Assembly: GCF_000756305.1 (NCBI RefSeq)
Contig: NZ_JRFE01000014.1
Location: 587,006 to 651,005, forward strand
Reading direction: 5' to 3'
From: Myxosarcina sp. GI1
Lineage (GTDB): Bacteria > Cyanobacteriota > Cyanobacteriia > Cyanobacteriales > Xenococcaceae
Length of the DNA: 64,000 bases
Below the pieces are notes generated by a model. The model did not search any database, had not been told where the DNA came from, and worked only from the letters and a program-made list of their open reading frames with translations. The translations under genes were made by a program, and so were the position numbers. Position 1 is the stretch's first letter. Every line of letters starts with the position of its first letter. Positions 19,574 to 27,563 of this stretch are shown here, one piece after another.

Positions 19574-20710
19574 TTAGGTAACGTTTTCTCGCATTAAATT
19601 AACGAACCGCTCGAATAAATAGTCTGCATCGTGAGGTCCGGGACTAGCTTCTGGATGGTACTGCACCGAGAAAAAGGGCAGATTTTTGTGTCGCAGACCA
19701 GCTACAGTTTTGTCATTAAGATTGAGATGGGTAATTTCTACATCTGCACCGAGAGACTCAGAGGCGATCGCAAAACCGTGATTTTGACTGGTAATCTCTA
19801 CGTGTCTCTTTAGTCCTGCTGGTTGATTTAAACCTCGATGACCAAACTTAAGCTTAAAAGTTTCCGCACCCAAAGACAAACCTAAAATCTGATGTCCCAT
19901 ACAAATGCCAAAGGTAGGCTTACCTGCCTTAAGCAATTCTTTGGTAGTGGCAATCCCCTCGGTAACTGCGGCAGGATCTCCAGGTCCGTTAGAGAGAAAC
20001 ACTCCATCGGGATTATATGCCAGGATTTTCTCGACAGGAGTGTCGGCAGGAACTACAATAACGCGGCAGCCATAGCTAGCCAAACGGCGTAAAATATTGC
20101 GCTTGATACCAAAGTCAATTGCTACTACAGTTAAAGTTTTATCGCCAGGACTTTGAGGAGAAAATTCCCAACTTGTATCGGTAGTTTCCGACCACTCGTA
20201 AATATCTTTAGTAGTGACATCGTTAACTAAATTCAAGCCGTTCATGTCTGGTGCCGCAATTACCCGTTCTAACAGGCGATCGCGATCGAGAATTTCTGTA
20301 GAGATTCCTCCATTCATCGCGCCTACAGAACGAATTTTACGAGTCAAAGCCCGAGTATCAATGCCATAGATACCAGGAATGTTTTGTTGCGTCAGGTAAT
20401 CGGGAAGAGATTGGCTAGAACGCCAGTTACTAGGTCGATAAGTCACGTTGCGAGCGATTATTCCTTTAACTTTAATACCGCTGGACTCTTCATCGTCTAA
20501 ATTTACTCCCGTGTTTCCCAGTTCTGGATAGGTAAAGGTCACAATTTGCCCAGAGTAACTCGGATCGGTCATGACCTCCTGATAACCTGTCATTCCCGTA
20601 TTAAATACTACTTCTCCAATTGCCGTTCCTTTGGCACCAAAAGACTGACCTCGATAAGTAGTTCCATCGGCTAAAACGAGTAGTGCGGGCTTGGCTTTGC
20701 CTTGAAGCAT
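19574..20710 (-). CDS. carA: Carbamoyl-phosphate synthase small subunit
   Basis: 378 residues. The N-terminal CPSase small-chain domain ([32 protein letters not shown]) is followed by a class I glutamine amidotransferase domain. The nucleophile Cys lies in [15 protein letters not shown] and the His/Glu pair in [13 protein letters not shown]. It supplies ammonia from glutamine to CarB for carbamoyl phosphate in arginine and pyrimidine synthesis. carB is not in the window, which is common in cyanobacteria. Length and motifs are normal. Confidence 0.97.
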   Translation of the reverse strand: MLQGKAKPALLVLADGTTYRGQSFGAKGTAIGEVVFNTGMTGYQEVMTDPSYSGQIVTFTYPELGNTGVNLDDEESSGIKVKGIIARNVTYRPSNWRSSQSLPDYLTQQNIPGIYGIDTRALTRKIRSVGAMNGGISTEILDRDRLLERVIAAPDMNGLNLVNDVTTKDIYEWSETTDTSWEFSPQSPGDKTLTVVAIDFGIKRNILRRLASYGCRVIVVPADTPVEKILAYNPDGVFLSNGPGDPAAVTEGIATTKELLKAGKPTFGICMGHQILGLSLGAETFKLKFGHRGLNQPAGLKRHVEITSQNHGFAIASESLGADVEITHLNLNDKTVAGLRHKNLPFFSVQYHPEASPGPHDADYLFERFVNLMRENVT

Positions 20711-20992
20711 AATGAAATATTAGATAATGTAATGTTTTGCCTAAAGCTAAATAGGTTCGCTCGAAGAACAATTTATCAGCTCTTGGCTAAAGTCTGTTAA
20801 CAATCTATAAAATTAGCAACAAAATTTTGGTTTTGGCTGTAGTTGAAGTTACCAACATCAGTTTGACAAGATAGAATGTAAAACAGTGCCAAAAATAAAC
20901 TTAGTATGAATGTCGATTGGATGACAGTCTAAGTGTGCCTCCTCGGCAAAAAGTTACAGTTAGTATCAATAAAATAGGTTGATAGAGAAAGC

Positions 20993-21934
20993 ATGAGTCC
21001 CCGAAAACTGACAGAAGACGACAAGCAAGAAATTCTTCAGCTTTATCGCAGTTCTGAAGCCACTACATCTACTTTGGCAGACCAGTTTGAGGTGAGTAGT
21101 TCTACAATTAGCCGCTTTCTCAAAAACAAATTATCTAAATCTGAATACGAAGAATTAATTCAACAAAAACGCTTGGCGCGTACTCCTAGAGGTGATAAAT
21201 CGAGTACTGTTAAAACAAAAAGTAGTGCCTCTAAAGTCGTTGCCAAATCGAAGCGTCTAGATAAATCCGATTCGTCGGCTCTATCTAGTTTGCCAGTTAC
21301 AACCACAGAACCAGAATTAGAAACAAATTCTACAGGCGATAGAAGCGATCGCGTTGCAGACACTGCTAAGGATAATGACGAAGCTGAAACTTCAGTCAAA
21401 AAAATCCCCGAACCAGAAAGAATGATAACTAAAGCTAGCGATCGCTTAATCTTAAAAAGACAGCAAATTGAAGAAGATGATGACGAAGATGAGGTAGATG
21501 TAGCGGCACTAAGCGAGATGATTGGTGAAGATCTAATCGATCTCGAAGATGATGAAGATGATGAAGATGACGAAGATGATAGTTTGGACGCTGAAATTGA
21601 CTACCCACATACTCACTCTGGTTTTGGTCTAAAAATTATACCCCTGGCTGAGGCTGCTCTGCCCCACACCTGCTATATGGTAATCGATCGCACTGCGGAA
21701 CTAATTGTCAGACCATTAGAAGACTTTGGCGATTTAGGCTCGATCCCTGAAACGGAAGTTCGACAGAGAACTCTACCTATATTTGATAATCATCGCATCG
21801 CCAAGCGTTTCTCTCATCGCCGCGAACGAGTTATTAAAGTTCCCGATGGCACAATGTTTCAGAAAACCTCAACCCAACTGCAGGCTAAGGGAATTACCAG
21901 ACTGCTATATGATGGGCAAATTTATGCTCTCTAA
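20993..21934 (+). CDS. Helix-turn-helix protein with acidic linker
   Basis: 313 residues. Residues 1-45 form a transposase-like HTH (KLTEDDKQEILQLYRSSEA, then ADQFEVSSSTISRFLK). A basic Ser/Lys/Thr-rich segment follows, then a strongly acidic run of Asp and Glu (about 160-205). A globular C-terminal domain (about 210-313) contains PHTCYMVIDRTAELIVRP and ends GITRLLYDGQIYAL. No DDE catalytic core is present and no inverted repeats flank it, so it is not a transposase. It is more likely a conserved cyanobacterial DNA-binding regulator. Target unknown. Confidence 0.75.
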   Translation: MSPRKLTEDDKQEILQLYRSSEATTSTLADQFEVSSSTISRFLKNKLSKSEYEELIQQKRLARTPRGDKSSTVKTKSSASKVVAKSKRLDKSDSSALSSLPVTTTEPELETNSTGDRSDRVADTAKDNDEAETSVKKIPEPERMITKASDRLILKRQQIEEDDDEDEVDVAALSEMIGEDLIDLEDDEDDEDDEDDSLDAEIDYPHTHSGFGLKIIPLAEAALPHTCYMVIDRTAELIVRPLEDFGDLGSIPETEVRQRTLPIFDNHRIAKRFSHRRERVIKVPDGTMFQKTSTQLQAKGITRLLYDGQIYAL

Positions 21935-22378
21935 TTAACAAAGCAATAATTATTCAATTGTAAAATAAGTTAAGTATAGCTTTGCAGTTTTTTTGTCAGC
22001 TAAATGAATTACGAACATCGAATGAGGGCGACACTACAAATTTAGGTTAGAAATATATATATAGCAAAACTTTATTTGTTATATAAACAATACTTATTAA
22101 ATGTAGTCAATGGAAAGCAATCGACTTCTAAGACTTTACGAACAAGGATGTAGAGATTTTTCGGGAGTGAATTTAAGCGGTGCCGACTTGTCGGGAATTA
22201 CGTTGATTTCCGTGAATTTAAGGGGTGCTAATTTAATGGGAGCTAACTTAAGTCGTGCTTTTTTGACTCAATCGGATTTAAGTCAAGCTGCTCTAAATTG
22301 GGCAAATCTCAGCCATGTCAAAATGAGCGAAGTCAAACTACACCAAGCCGATTTGACTAAAGCTAATTTGAGTGGAGC

Positions 22379-22384
22379 TTTTAT
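22379..22384 (+). repeat. Target site duplication (left), TTTTAT
   Basis: TTTTAT directly abuts the left terminal repeat and recurs after the right one (23376-23381). Confidence 0.88.
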
Positions 22385-22401
22385 CCGACATTCCGCAGAA
22401 A
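22385..22401 (+). repeat. Left terminal inverted repeat of the IS element
   Basis: CCGACATTCCGCAGAAA, an exact reverse complement of 23359-23375. Confidence 0.93.
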
Positions 22402-22404
22402 AGT

Positions 22405-22983
22405 TTAAGAGAGCAGATAATATTGACGACAATAGGAATTAAAAAACTGAAGAATGTGACTTCGTTCACTAGTAAGATTACTAATTTGTTTGACTCCACC
22501 GAAGGAAACAAGATGAACCGACATAAAGCATTGAAAAACCCAACGTAGAGTAGGGGAAGTAGTCGGTTTGCCCAACTGATTAGGAATAGTTTGCCCTGCG
22601 GTTGCCAAAGCTAGTCGTAAAGCACGTTGACCCAGACTATAAACTAAAAGAGATAAGCCCATAACTATTGCCAAAGCAGCAATCCGTTTTGGGGATTTAA
22701 GAAAAACACTACTGGTAAAGAACAAAGGCTCTTTGAGAAATCGAAAACCTCGCTCAGTAGATTGTTGTGCTTTATACTCAATCAACAATTGGTCATTGCT
22801 CAACTGATGTTTGTCCAAGACATTAGTTGCCAGAATAAATCTTCCTGCTTTTCGTTCTTCTAGAGCAATAGCATTTAGATTAGGAATCAAACTAGCATCA
22901 ATTTGGTAATGAACCTGAGTTGGGAGTTGATTTTGAGGGGGTCTACCAGATTTGCCGTGACTAAAATGTGGAATTAGTTTCAC
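22405..22983 (-). pseudogene. IS1634-type transposase, C-terminal fragment
   Basis: 192 codons with a GTG at the upstream edge. The fragment has the C-terminal features of IS4/IS1634-like transposases: SHGKSGRPPQ, ATNVLDKHQLSNDQLLIEYK, then the Glu-containing STERGFRFLKEPLFFTSSVF, which carries the last residue of the DDE triad. The two catalytic Asp regions are missing. It overlaps the N-terminal fragment by four bases in a different frame, marking the deletion join. Confidence 0.85.
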
Positions 22984-23279
22984 ATCATATCGTCATTAAG
23001 ATGTTCTGGTAATATTCCTTCCCCCAGTAAATGTTCTGTAGCTTTACCCTCAAAGAATTTTGGGAACAGATATAATGGAGAGCTAATCATGCCCAAGCCA
23101 TTGATAATCATGGCTTTCACTGCTTGCCCTGTTGTTACTTTTTGGTTGCCATGAGAAGCGATAATTTTGTCTATTTCCTCTACTAGCCCAATTTCATCAA
23201 TTATTCCTGCGATTATTCCACAGTGATTTAGGTCTTTAACTTTTACTTCTGCTGTTGATGGTGTCATGATTTTTAACAT
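22980..23279 (-). pseudogene. IS1634-type transposase, N-terminal fragment (DUF4277)
   Basis: 99 codons starting MLKIMTPSTAEVKVKDLNHC and continuing GIIAGIIDEIGLVEEID, the typical DUF4277 N-terminal domain. The frame stops right at the deletion point after ILPEHLNDD. The rest of the catalytic domain has been lost. Confidence 0.87.
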
Positions 23280-23358
23280 ACCATCAACTTTTTCTTTAAT
23301 TTAACTTGATTTGATATCCAGACTTGATTCTTCCGATAATTATTCAGTTATTTTTTTA

Positions 23359-23375
23359 TTTCTGCGGAATGTCGG
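23359..23375 (+). repeat. Right terminal inverted repeat of the IS element
   Basis: TTTCTGCGGAATGTCGG, an exact reverse complement of 22385-22401. Confidence 0.93.
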
Positions 23376-23381
23376 TTTTAT
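23376..23381 (+). repeat. Target site duplication (right), TTTTAT
   Basis: Second copy of TTTTAT. Its last two bases form the start of the ATG at 23380 that reopens the host frame. Confidence 0.88.
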
Positions 23382-23991
23382 GGTTAAATCAGAGTTGATC
23401 GCAGCTAAACTTAGTGGAGCCGATCTCTCTTATACCAATCTTAGAGCCGCTAATTTACTAGCAGCAAACTTATGTGGAGCTAAATTTAAAAAAGTCAATT
23501 TGCGTCAGGCAAACTTAGAGCGAGCTAATCTCAATTGGGCAAATATCACCGAAGGAAGACTTACAGAGGCGCGTTTAAAAGCTACTACTCTATCGGAAGC
23601 TAATTGCAGTCAAACATTGCTCAAAAATGTCGATCTCAGTAATGCTAATTTGGCAGAAATTAATTTTAGCCAGGCTATACTTAGCGATTCTAATTTAACT
23701 AATGCCAACTTAACTAGAGCCAATTTAGAAGCGGCACGAATGCACAAAATAAATTTAACTGGAGCTAATTTGACTGGAGCCAAACTGTTTCGAGCCAATC
23801 TAGAACGCGCTAATTTGACTGATGCTAATTTTGTTCTAGCTGACTTACGCTTTGCTAATCTCCGACAGGCAATTTTGGCTAATGCTAATTTAGAATGGGC
23901 GGCGATCGATAATACAATATTTTCAACCGATCGCACAGAGGTCAATTATGATAATTGTTGTGCGGTATCCGTTGGTGGTAGTTCGCTATGA
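23380..23991 (+). pseudogene. 3' part of the interrupted pentapeptide-repeat gene
   Basis: 203 codons from the ATG at 23380 (MVKSELIAAKLSGADL), almost all of them pentapeptide repeats with the A(N/D)LxxA pattern, ending DRTEVNYDNCCAVSVGGSSL. The ATG was an internal Met codon of the original gene and may by chance allow re-initiation just past the inserted element, so a shortened beta-helix protein could still be made. A longer frame from 23311 lies partly inside the element and is unlikely. The stop overlaps the cutA start (ATGA), so the original gene was probably translationally coupled to cutA. Confidence 0.8.
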
Positions 23992-24314
23992 ACTCGAATG
24001 TGTCTCAATATGGCGTAATTTTAGTAACCGTTGCCTCTCCCGAAGAGGCAGAAGAGATCGCTCGCGTACTTTTAACTGAAAAGTTAGCCGCCTGTGTAAA
24101 TATTTTTCCCGTAAACTCCATTTATATCTGGCAGAAAAAAATCAATCGCGATCGCGAATGGCAGTTGACGATTAAGACCAATCTAGCTATTTTCGACAAG
24201 ATACAAGCGAAAATAAAAACACTTCATAAGAATGAAGTGCCAGAGATTATCGCCATACCAATAGTAGCTGGTTCGCCACAATATCTTAATTGGATTGAAG
24301 ACAGTCTTAAGTAG
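23988..24314 (+). CDS. cutA: Divalent-cation tolerance protein CutA
   Basis: 108 residues. It begins with a hydrophobic strand (YGVILVTVASPEEAEEIARVLL) and continues KLAACVNIFPVNSIYIW, then EVPEIIAIPI and QYLNWIEDSL, all typical of the trimeric PII-like CutA fold. The Cys in AACVN is the conserved metal-binding candidate. Its in vivo role is debated; copper or other metal tolerance is the historical name. It overlaps the preceding pentapeptide gene by four bases, so its expression could be affected by the insertion upstream. Confidence 0.95.
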   Translation: MNSNVSQYGVILVTVASPEEAEEIARVLLTEKLAACVNIFPVNSIYIWQKKINRDREWQLTIKTNLAIFDKIQAKIKTLHKNEVPEIIAIPIVAGSPQYLNWIEDSLK

Positions 24315-24488
24315 ACAAGTTATTTTTTATCGCTTTGCTTAAAGTCAAAAATATTAAGTCAAAAATAAAAATTTGTGTGCTTTAGTCTTTTGGCTTGAGT
24401 TTTGGGTATAAGACCCCCACTAAAAACCTTCGATTAAAGTTGGCATAATTTTAAGTGCCCGATCTGGATCTCGCTCTTAAAAACTTAT

Positions 24489-24516
24489 TTTTGCCTTTTG
24501 CCTTTTGCCTTTTGCC
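24489..24516 (+). repeat. Heptanucleotide tandem repeat TTTTGCC x4
   Basis: Four exact TTTTGCC units between the convergent ends of cutA and the cupin gene. Such short tandemly repeated heptamers are a known feature of cyanobacterial spacers. Confidence 0.9.
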
Positions 24517-24522
24517 TTTTTT

Positions 24523-24912
24523 TTATGCTGTTTGCTCGGAAAAGCGAATAATATCGTCATCTCCTAAGTATTCTCCATTTTGTACCTCAATCATTACCAA
24601 AGGAATAACTCCTGGATTTTCTACGCGATGGGGAGTGTTCATGGGAACATAAGTTGATTGTTTCTGCATGAGTAAAGTTTCTTTACCATCACAGGTTACT
24701 TTGGCAGTACCAGAAACTACTACCCAATGCTCGCTGCGATGATAGTGCATCTGGGTACTCATGTGTTGTCCTGGATTGACTTCGATACGATTAATTCGAT
24801 AGTATTCTCCTTCTTCTAGCATCGTAACTTTTCCCCAAGGTGGAGTACGAGTAGGCTCGGTTTTAATCGTAGAAGTATGATTTTGATTTTCTACTCTGTC
24901 AGGCTCGTTCAT
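24523..24912 (-). CDS. Cupin protein (mannose-6-phosphate isomerase type II-like)
   Basis: 129 residues making one cupin beta-barrel. The first motif is QHMSTQMHYHRSEHWVVVSG, with the His residues that bind metal. The second is YVPMNTPHRVENPG. WGKVTMLEEGEYYRINRIEV resembles the C-terminal cupin of bifunctional mannose-1-phosphate guanylyltransferase/phosphomannose isomerase. It may isomerise a sugar phosphate or bind a sugar nucleotide. As a stand-alone domain its substrate cannot be deduced. The stop lies seven bases from the heptamer repeat. Confidence 0.87.
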   Translation of the reverse strand: MNEPDRVENQNHTSTIKTEPTRTPPWGKVTMLEEGEYYRINRIEVNPGQHMSTQMHYHRSEHWVVVSGTAKVTCDGKETLLMQKQSTYVPMNTPHRVENPGVIPLVMIEVQNGEYLGDDDIIRFSEQTA

Positions 24913-25006
24913 AATTGGTTATATAATATTTTTTAGTTATTTCTTTTATACCTAGTTTAATCTCATTTTTTGTCAGGATTGAAAATCTTTTCAATCCCTT
25001 AAACAG

Positions 25007-25378
25007 CTACAGTTCTTCTGCTTTATAGATAAAAAAACTATTAAATATACCGAGAGTCTCTACTTGATAGTTAGCAACCGAAGTAGGTACTGGTAAATTG
25101 GTTTGATAAATACTAAACAACACAAAGTTGTGTCTTAGAGTGTTGCTGTCTATAGTTGCAGCTAGATAGGGACGGGCTGTATCGACTAAATTATAACAGT
25201 GAGGTTGCAACCATTCTCCGACTGTATTGTTAGACTGACGACAGAATTCTCGAAGACGGGCATTAAGAATTTGAGCGGCATACTCTCTGTATTCTTGCTG
25301 TCCTGGATTGGTCGCGATCGCGATCGCACCCAACCCAATACTGAGAATTACACCAACACCAATTAATCGTGAATTCAT
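25007..25378 (-). CDS. DUF4359-type exported or anchored protein
   Basis: 123 residues with an N-terminal hydrophobic segment (GVGVILSIGLGAIAIATNP) that is either a signal peptide or an anchor. The mature part contains two Cys (EFCRQS, PHCYNLVD) and the sequence NFVLFSIYQTNLPVP, which fits my recollection of DUF4359, a cyanobacterial family of unknown role. It stands alone between the cupin gene and tRNA-His. A periplasmic location is inference. Confidence 0.75.
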   Translation of the reverse strand: MNSRLIGVGVILSIGLGAIAIATNPGQQEYREYAAQILNARLREFCRQSNNTVGEWLQPHCYNLVDTARPYLAATIDSNTLRHNFVLFSIYQTNLPVPTSVANYQVETLGIFNSFFIYKAEEL

Positions 25379-25483
25379 TAAAGCTATCTGTAGAGATTTT
25401 TTATGCAGTCAGAAGAAGTTTCTCTGTCCTATAATTTTAAACGAACTTTGGTTGTGTTATAATAATTCGGCAACACAAACATG

Positions 25484-25556
25484 GCGGGCGTAGCCAAGTG
25501 GTTAAGGCAGTGGGTTGTGGTCCCACCACTCGCGGGTTCAAATCCCGTCGTTCGCC
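25484..25556 (+). tRNA. tRNA-His (anticodon GTG)
   Basis: All arms are visible. Acceptor GCGGGCG (25484-25490) pairs with CGTTCGC (25549-25555) through two G-U pairs. Anticodon stem GTGGG/CCCAC holds loop TTGTGGT with anticodon GTG at 25517-25519. The T-arm is GCGGG-TTCAAAT-CCCGT. G at 25483 can pair with discriminator C at 25556, the extra G-1 typical of tRNA-His. CCA is not encoded. Confidence 0.97.
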
Positions 25557-25874
25557 CTTAAAAAATGTACAATGACAGATTAAGTTTTGTTGGAGACAAA
25601 TTACTCTTATCAAGTTAAATTATGTGTCATATAGACAAATTCTTGTCACTACTTTTCGTTCTCAACTACGCTCAGTTATAAACTTTTCCAGCAATACGCT
25701 ACGCGCACATATCGGTCACTCAATTGCTTATTCTTCGCTGATTCATTTTTTAACCGAATCCTTAAAATAAGAGGGTTTTAGGTACTTTTGTTAGGCAACC
25801 AGCTTCGTATCATACCTCGATTCAGCAACGCCATAAATATTATTGTGCTGCACGGATTAATTTATCGAACTTTA
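25557..25874. other. Intergenic region after tRNA-His
   Basis: About 318 bases with no coding frame or clear hairpin-plus-T-run. It includes AT-rich DNA and a short palindromic TACGCTACGCGC-like patch near 25686. Nothing else seen. Confidence 0.35.
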
Positions 25875-26147
25875 CTATTTATGTCTGCGTTTTTTTCGAG
25901 AACTTTTTAGTGGAGTTCGATCCGAACCAAAATATTTTTCACTGCGATAACGTAACCAAACTCGGAGAACTTGAGGAATTTGGGCTTTTTGTTCTTTTGT
26001 CAGAGTATTGTAGAGCTTTAACGCCTTTTCTCTTTCACCACGACAAGCAGCATTGTTATGTGCATCCCAGTAACTTCTAGCAACTCTAATGCGGCGACAA
26101 ACTTCTTTAACTAATTCTCTCTCGCTGAGATTGGTATTGTCAGTCAT
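25875..26147 (-). CDS. Small basic conserved hypothetical protein
   Basis: 90 residues, probably helical, with NLSERELVKEVCRRIRVARSY at the N-terminus and a basic tail (SSRKKRRHK). Two cysteines are present. It has no membrane segment. The family was not recognised. Its high positive charge and tail suggest nucleic-acid or ribosome binding, but that is only inference. It is a single gene with its own spacer on both sides. Confidence 0.65.
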   Translation of the reverse strand: MTDNTNLSERELVKEVCRRIRVARSYWDAHNNAACRGEREKALKLYNTLTKEQKAQIPQVLRVWLRYRSEKYFGSDRTPLKSSRKKRRHK

Positions 26148-26283
26148 AATTTGATGCTATAGAAATTTTCGGTTAGGATAAAATACATTTCAATCTTGTT
26201 ATACTTTAAGCACTGTGATTTCCAGATAAATCAAGGGTTAGCTAGTTTTTTTCTATTAAAAAATAATGTACTCAGCTATCTAG

Positions 26284-26625
26284 CTAGTTTCGAGAATTGG
26301 TATTAATGCGGTTAATACTGTTCTCACTAGAAAAACCCTGGGGATATCTAGCTTTTAGTTTCTCAATATTTTTGGTCGCGATCGCCTCTAAGTCTAAATC
26401 TAGTTCCTCAGCCAATACTGCAAGATACCAAAGGATATCTCCAAGTTCCAAAGCAATCTTATTTTTATCTAATTGATGTCCGTGAGCAACTACTTTTTTT
26501 AAATAATCGATCGCTTCTCCAGTTTCACCAGCTAATCCCATACACCAGATAGCTATAGCTTTTTCTTTTGAGTCTGGTTGGCTAGAAGTAAGTAAAGCTT
26601 GTTGTTGATAGTCTTTAAAATCCAT
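26284..26625 (-). CDS. MazG-like nucleotide pyrophosphohydrolase
   Basis: 113 residues. It carries the all-alpha NTP-PPase signature: GETGEAIDYLKK (ExxE-type metal site) and ELGDILWYLAVLAEEL (ExxD-type site). The fold hydrolyses nucleoside triphosphates to monophosphate and pyrophosphate, usually to clear aberrant nucleotides. A single short domain is present, unlike the two-domain E. coli MazG. It precedes and may share transcription with no close partner: the downstream minus-strand neighbour is 136 bases away. Confidence 0.88.
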   Translation of the reverse strand: MDFKDYQQQALLTSSQPDSKEKAIAIWCMGLAGETGEAIDYLKKVVAHGHQLDKNKIALELGDILWYLAVLAEELDLDLEAIATKNIEKLKARYPQGFSSENSINRINTNSRN

Positions 26626-26656
26626 ATTTTTAATTTATTTTTTCTTTGTCTGAATG

Positions 26657-27559
26657 CTAATTTGATAGTTGTTCTTTTGCCGCACGATACAGTATTGAGT
26701 GGCGATAGACCAAAGCCGACATATCTTTACCATAACCACCGCCAATTACTCCAGCTACGGGGCATCCTGCTGCAAAGCAAGTACTCAAAACCAGGCGATC
26801 GCGCCGATAAATCCCCCAATCGCTTAGAGATAATTTACCCAGGACATCGTTAGTATGCACATCTACTCCAGCATCGTATAGTACCAAATCTGGTTTGACC
26901 TCAGAAAGCAAATCGGGCAAGTTTTTGGCGAGTATTTGTAAATAACCATCATCATCTAAACCTATAGGTAAGGAGATATCCAAATCGCTTTGCTGCTTAG
27001 TACCAGGGAAGTTAGCTTCACAGTGCATCGAGAAGGTAAACACGCTGTCGTCATCTTTAAAGATATCTGCCGTACCGTCTCCTTGATGTACGTCAAGATC
27101 GACAATCAAAATTTTCTTAACCAAACCGCGATGTTGCAATTCGCGAGCGGCGATCGCCAAATCGTTGAAAATACAGAATCCCGAACCATAGCTAGGAAAA
27201 GCATGATGCGTACCGCCAGCAGTATTACAAGCACATCCATGTTCTAAAGCCAGCTGCGCGGCTAAAATCGTTCCCCCGACAGCAATACGAGTACGCAGAG
27301 AGAGTTCCCGACTCCAGGGCAAACCAATACGGCGTTGAGCTTTAAATTCTAATTTCCCTTCGCAGTAAGCTCTAACGTAATCGGCAGTATGAACTAGCTC
27401 AATTGTGGAATAGCTACTTATCTGCGGTTGCTTGATTTCTTCTGGTGCAACTATGCCATCTTTAACTAATAAATCTCGCAGCAGCCCAAACTTAGCCATC
27501 GGAAATCGGTGTCCTTCTGGCATCGGCGCGACATAATCGGGGTGATAGACAATAAACAA
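26657..27559 (-). CDS. Histone-deacetylase-family protein (acetoin utilisation/AphA-like)
   Basis: About 300 residues. Zinc and catalytic motifs are intact: GGTHHAFPSYGSGFCIFND (His pair), ILIVDLDVHQGDGTA (Asp and His zinc ligands), LVLYDAGVDVHTND (Asp ligand) and GVIGGGY near the end. These enzymes deacetylate acetyl-lysine or small acetylated amines such as polyamines. The best start is TTG at 27559, because FIVYHPDYVAPMPEGHRFPM is the conserved family N-terminus and the next ATG would remove it. It begins four bases after the ABC transporter stop, so the two are probably co-transcribed. Confidence 0.9.
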   Translation of the reverse strand: MFIVYHPDYVAPMPEGHRFPMAKFGLLRDLLVKDGIVAPEEIKQPQISSYSTIELVHTADYVRAYCEGKLEFKAQRRIGLPWSRELSLRTRIAVGGTILAAQLALEHGCACNTAGGTHHAFPSYGSGFCIFNDLAIAARELQHRGLVKKILIVDLDVHQGDGTADIFKDDDSVFTFSMHCEANFPGTKQQSDLDISLPIGLDDDGYLQILAKNLPDLLSEVKPDLVLYDAGVDVHTNDVLGKLSLSDWGIYRRDRLVLSTCFAAGCPVAGVIGGGYGKDMSALVYRHSILYRAAKEQLSN

Positions 27560-27563
27560 TTTC

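Larger units (their letters stand above)
22110..22442 (+). pseudogene. 5' part of a pentapeptide-repeat gene interrupted by an IS element
   Basis: The first 91 codons (22110-22384) encode a short N-terminal helix followed by A(D/N)LSG pentapeptide repeats that build a right-handed beta-helix. At 22385 the frame runs into the left end of an inserted element and adds 19 meaningless residues before stopping at 22442. Removing the element and one copy of the 6-base target duplication joins this part in frame to the segment starting at 23380. That restores a 294-residue pentapeptide protein ending at 23991. Function of the intact protein is unknown. A truncated product may still be made. Confidence 0.85.
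22385..23375 (-). mobile_element. IS1634-family deletion derivative, 991 bp
   Basis: It has perfect 17-bp terminal inverted repeats (22385-22401 and 23359-23375) and a 6-base AT-rich target duplication. Inside, on the minus strand, are the start and the end of a DUF4277/IS1634-type transposase. The catalytic middle is missing and there is a frame change at the join. Full elements of this family are usually considerably longer. It cannot encode an active transposase but could be moved in trans by an intact relative, because both ends are intact. It lies within a pentapeptide-repeat gene. Confidence 0.9.

Noticed and set aside
20993-21130. Transposase reading of the HTH protein
   Set aside because: The HTH is transposase-like, but there is no DDE domain, no inverted repeats and no target duplication; the rest is a conserved-looking non-transposase domain.
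23610-23945. Antisense frame rich in KLALVKLA-type repeats
   Set aside because: Mirror image of the pentapeptide-repeat coding strand; repeats on the minus strand are a by-product.
24455-24652. Plus-strand 65-codon frame over the heptamer repeat
   Set aside because: It covers repeat DNA and the antisense of the cupin gene; the FAFCLLPF-like peptide is just TTTTGCC repeated.
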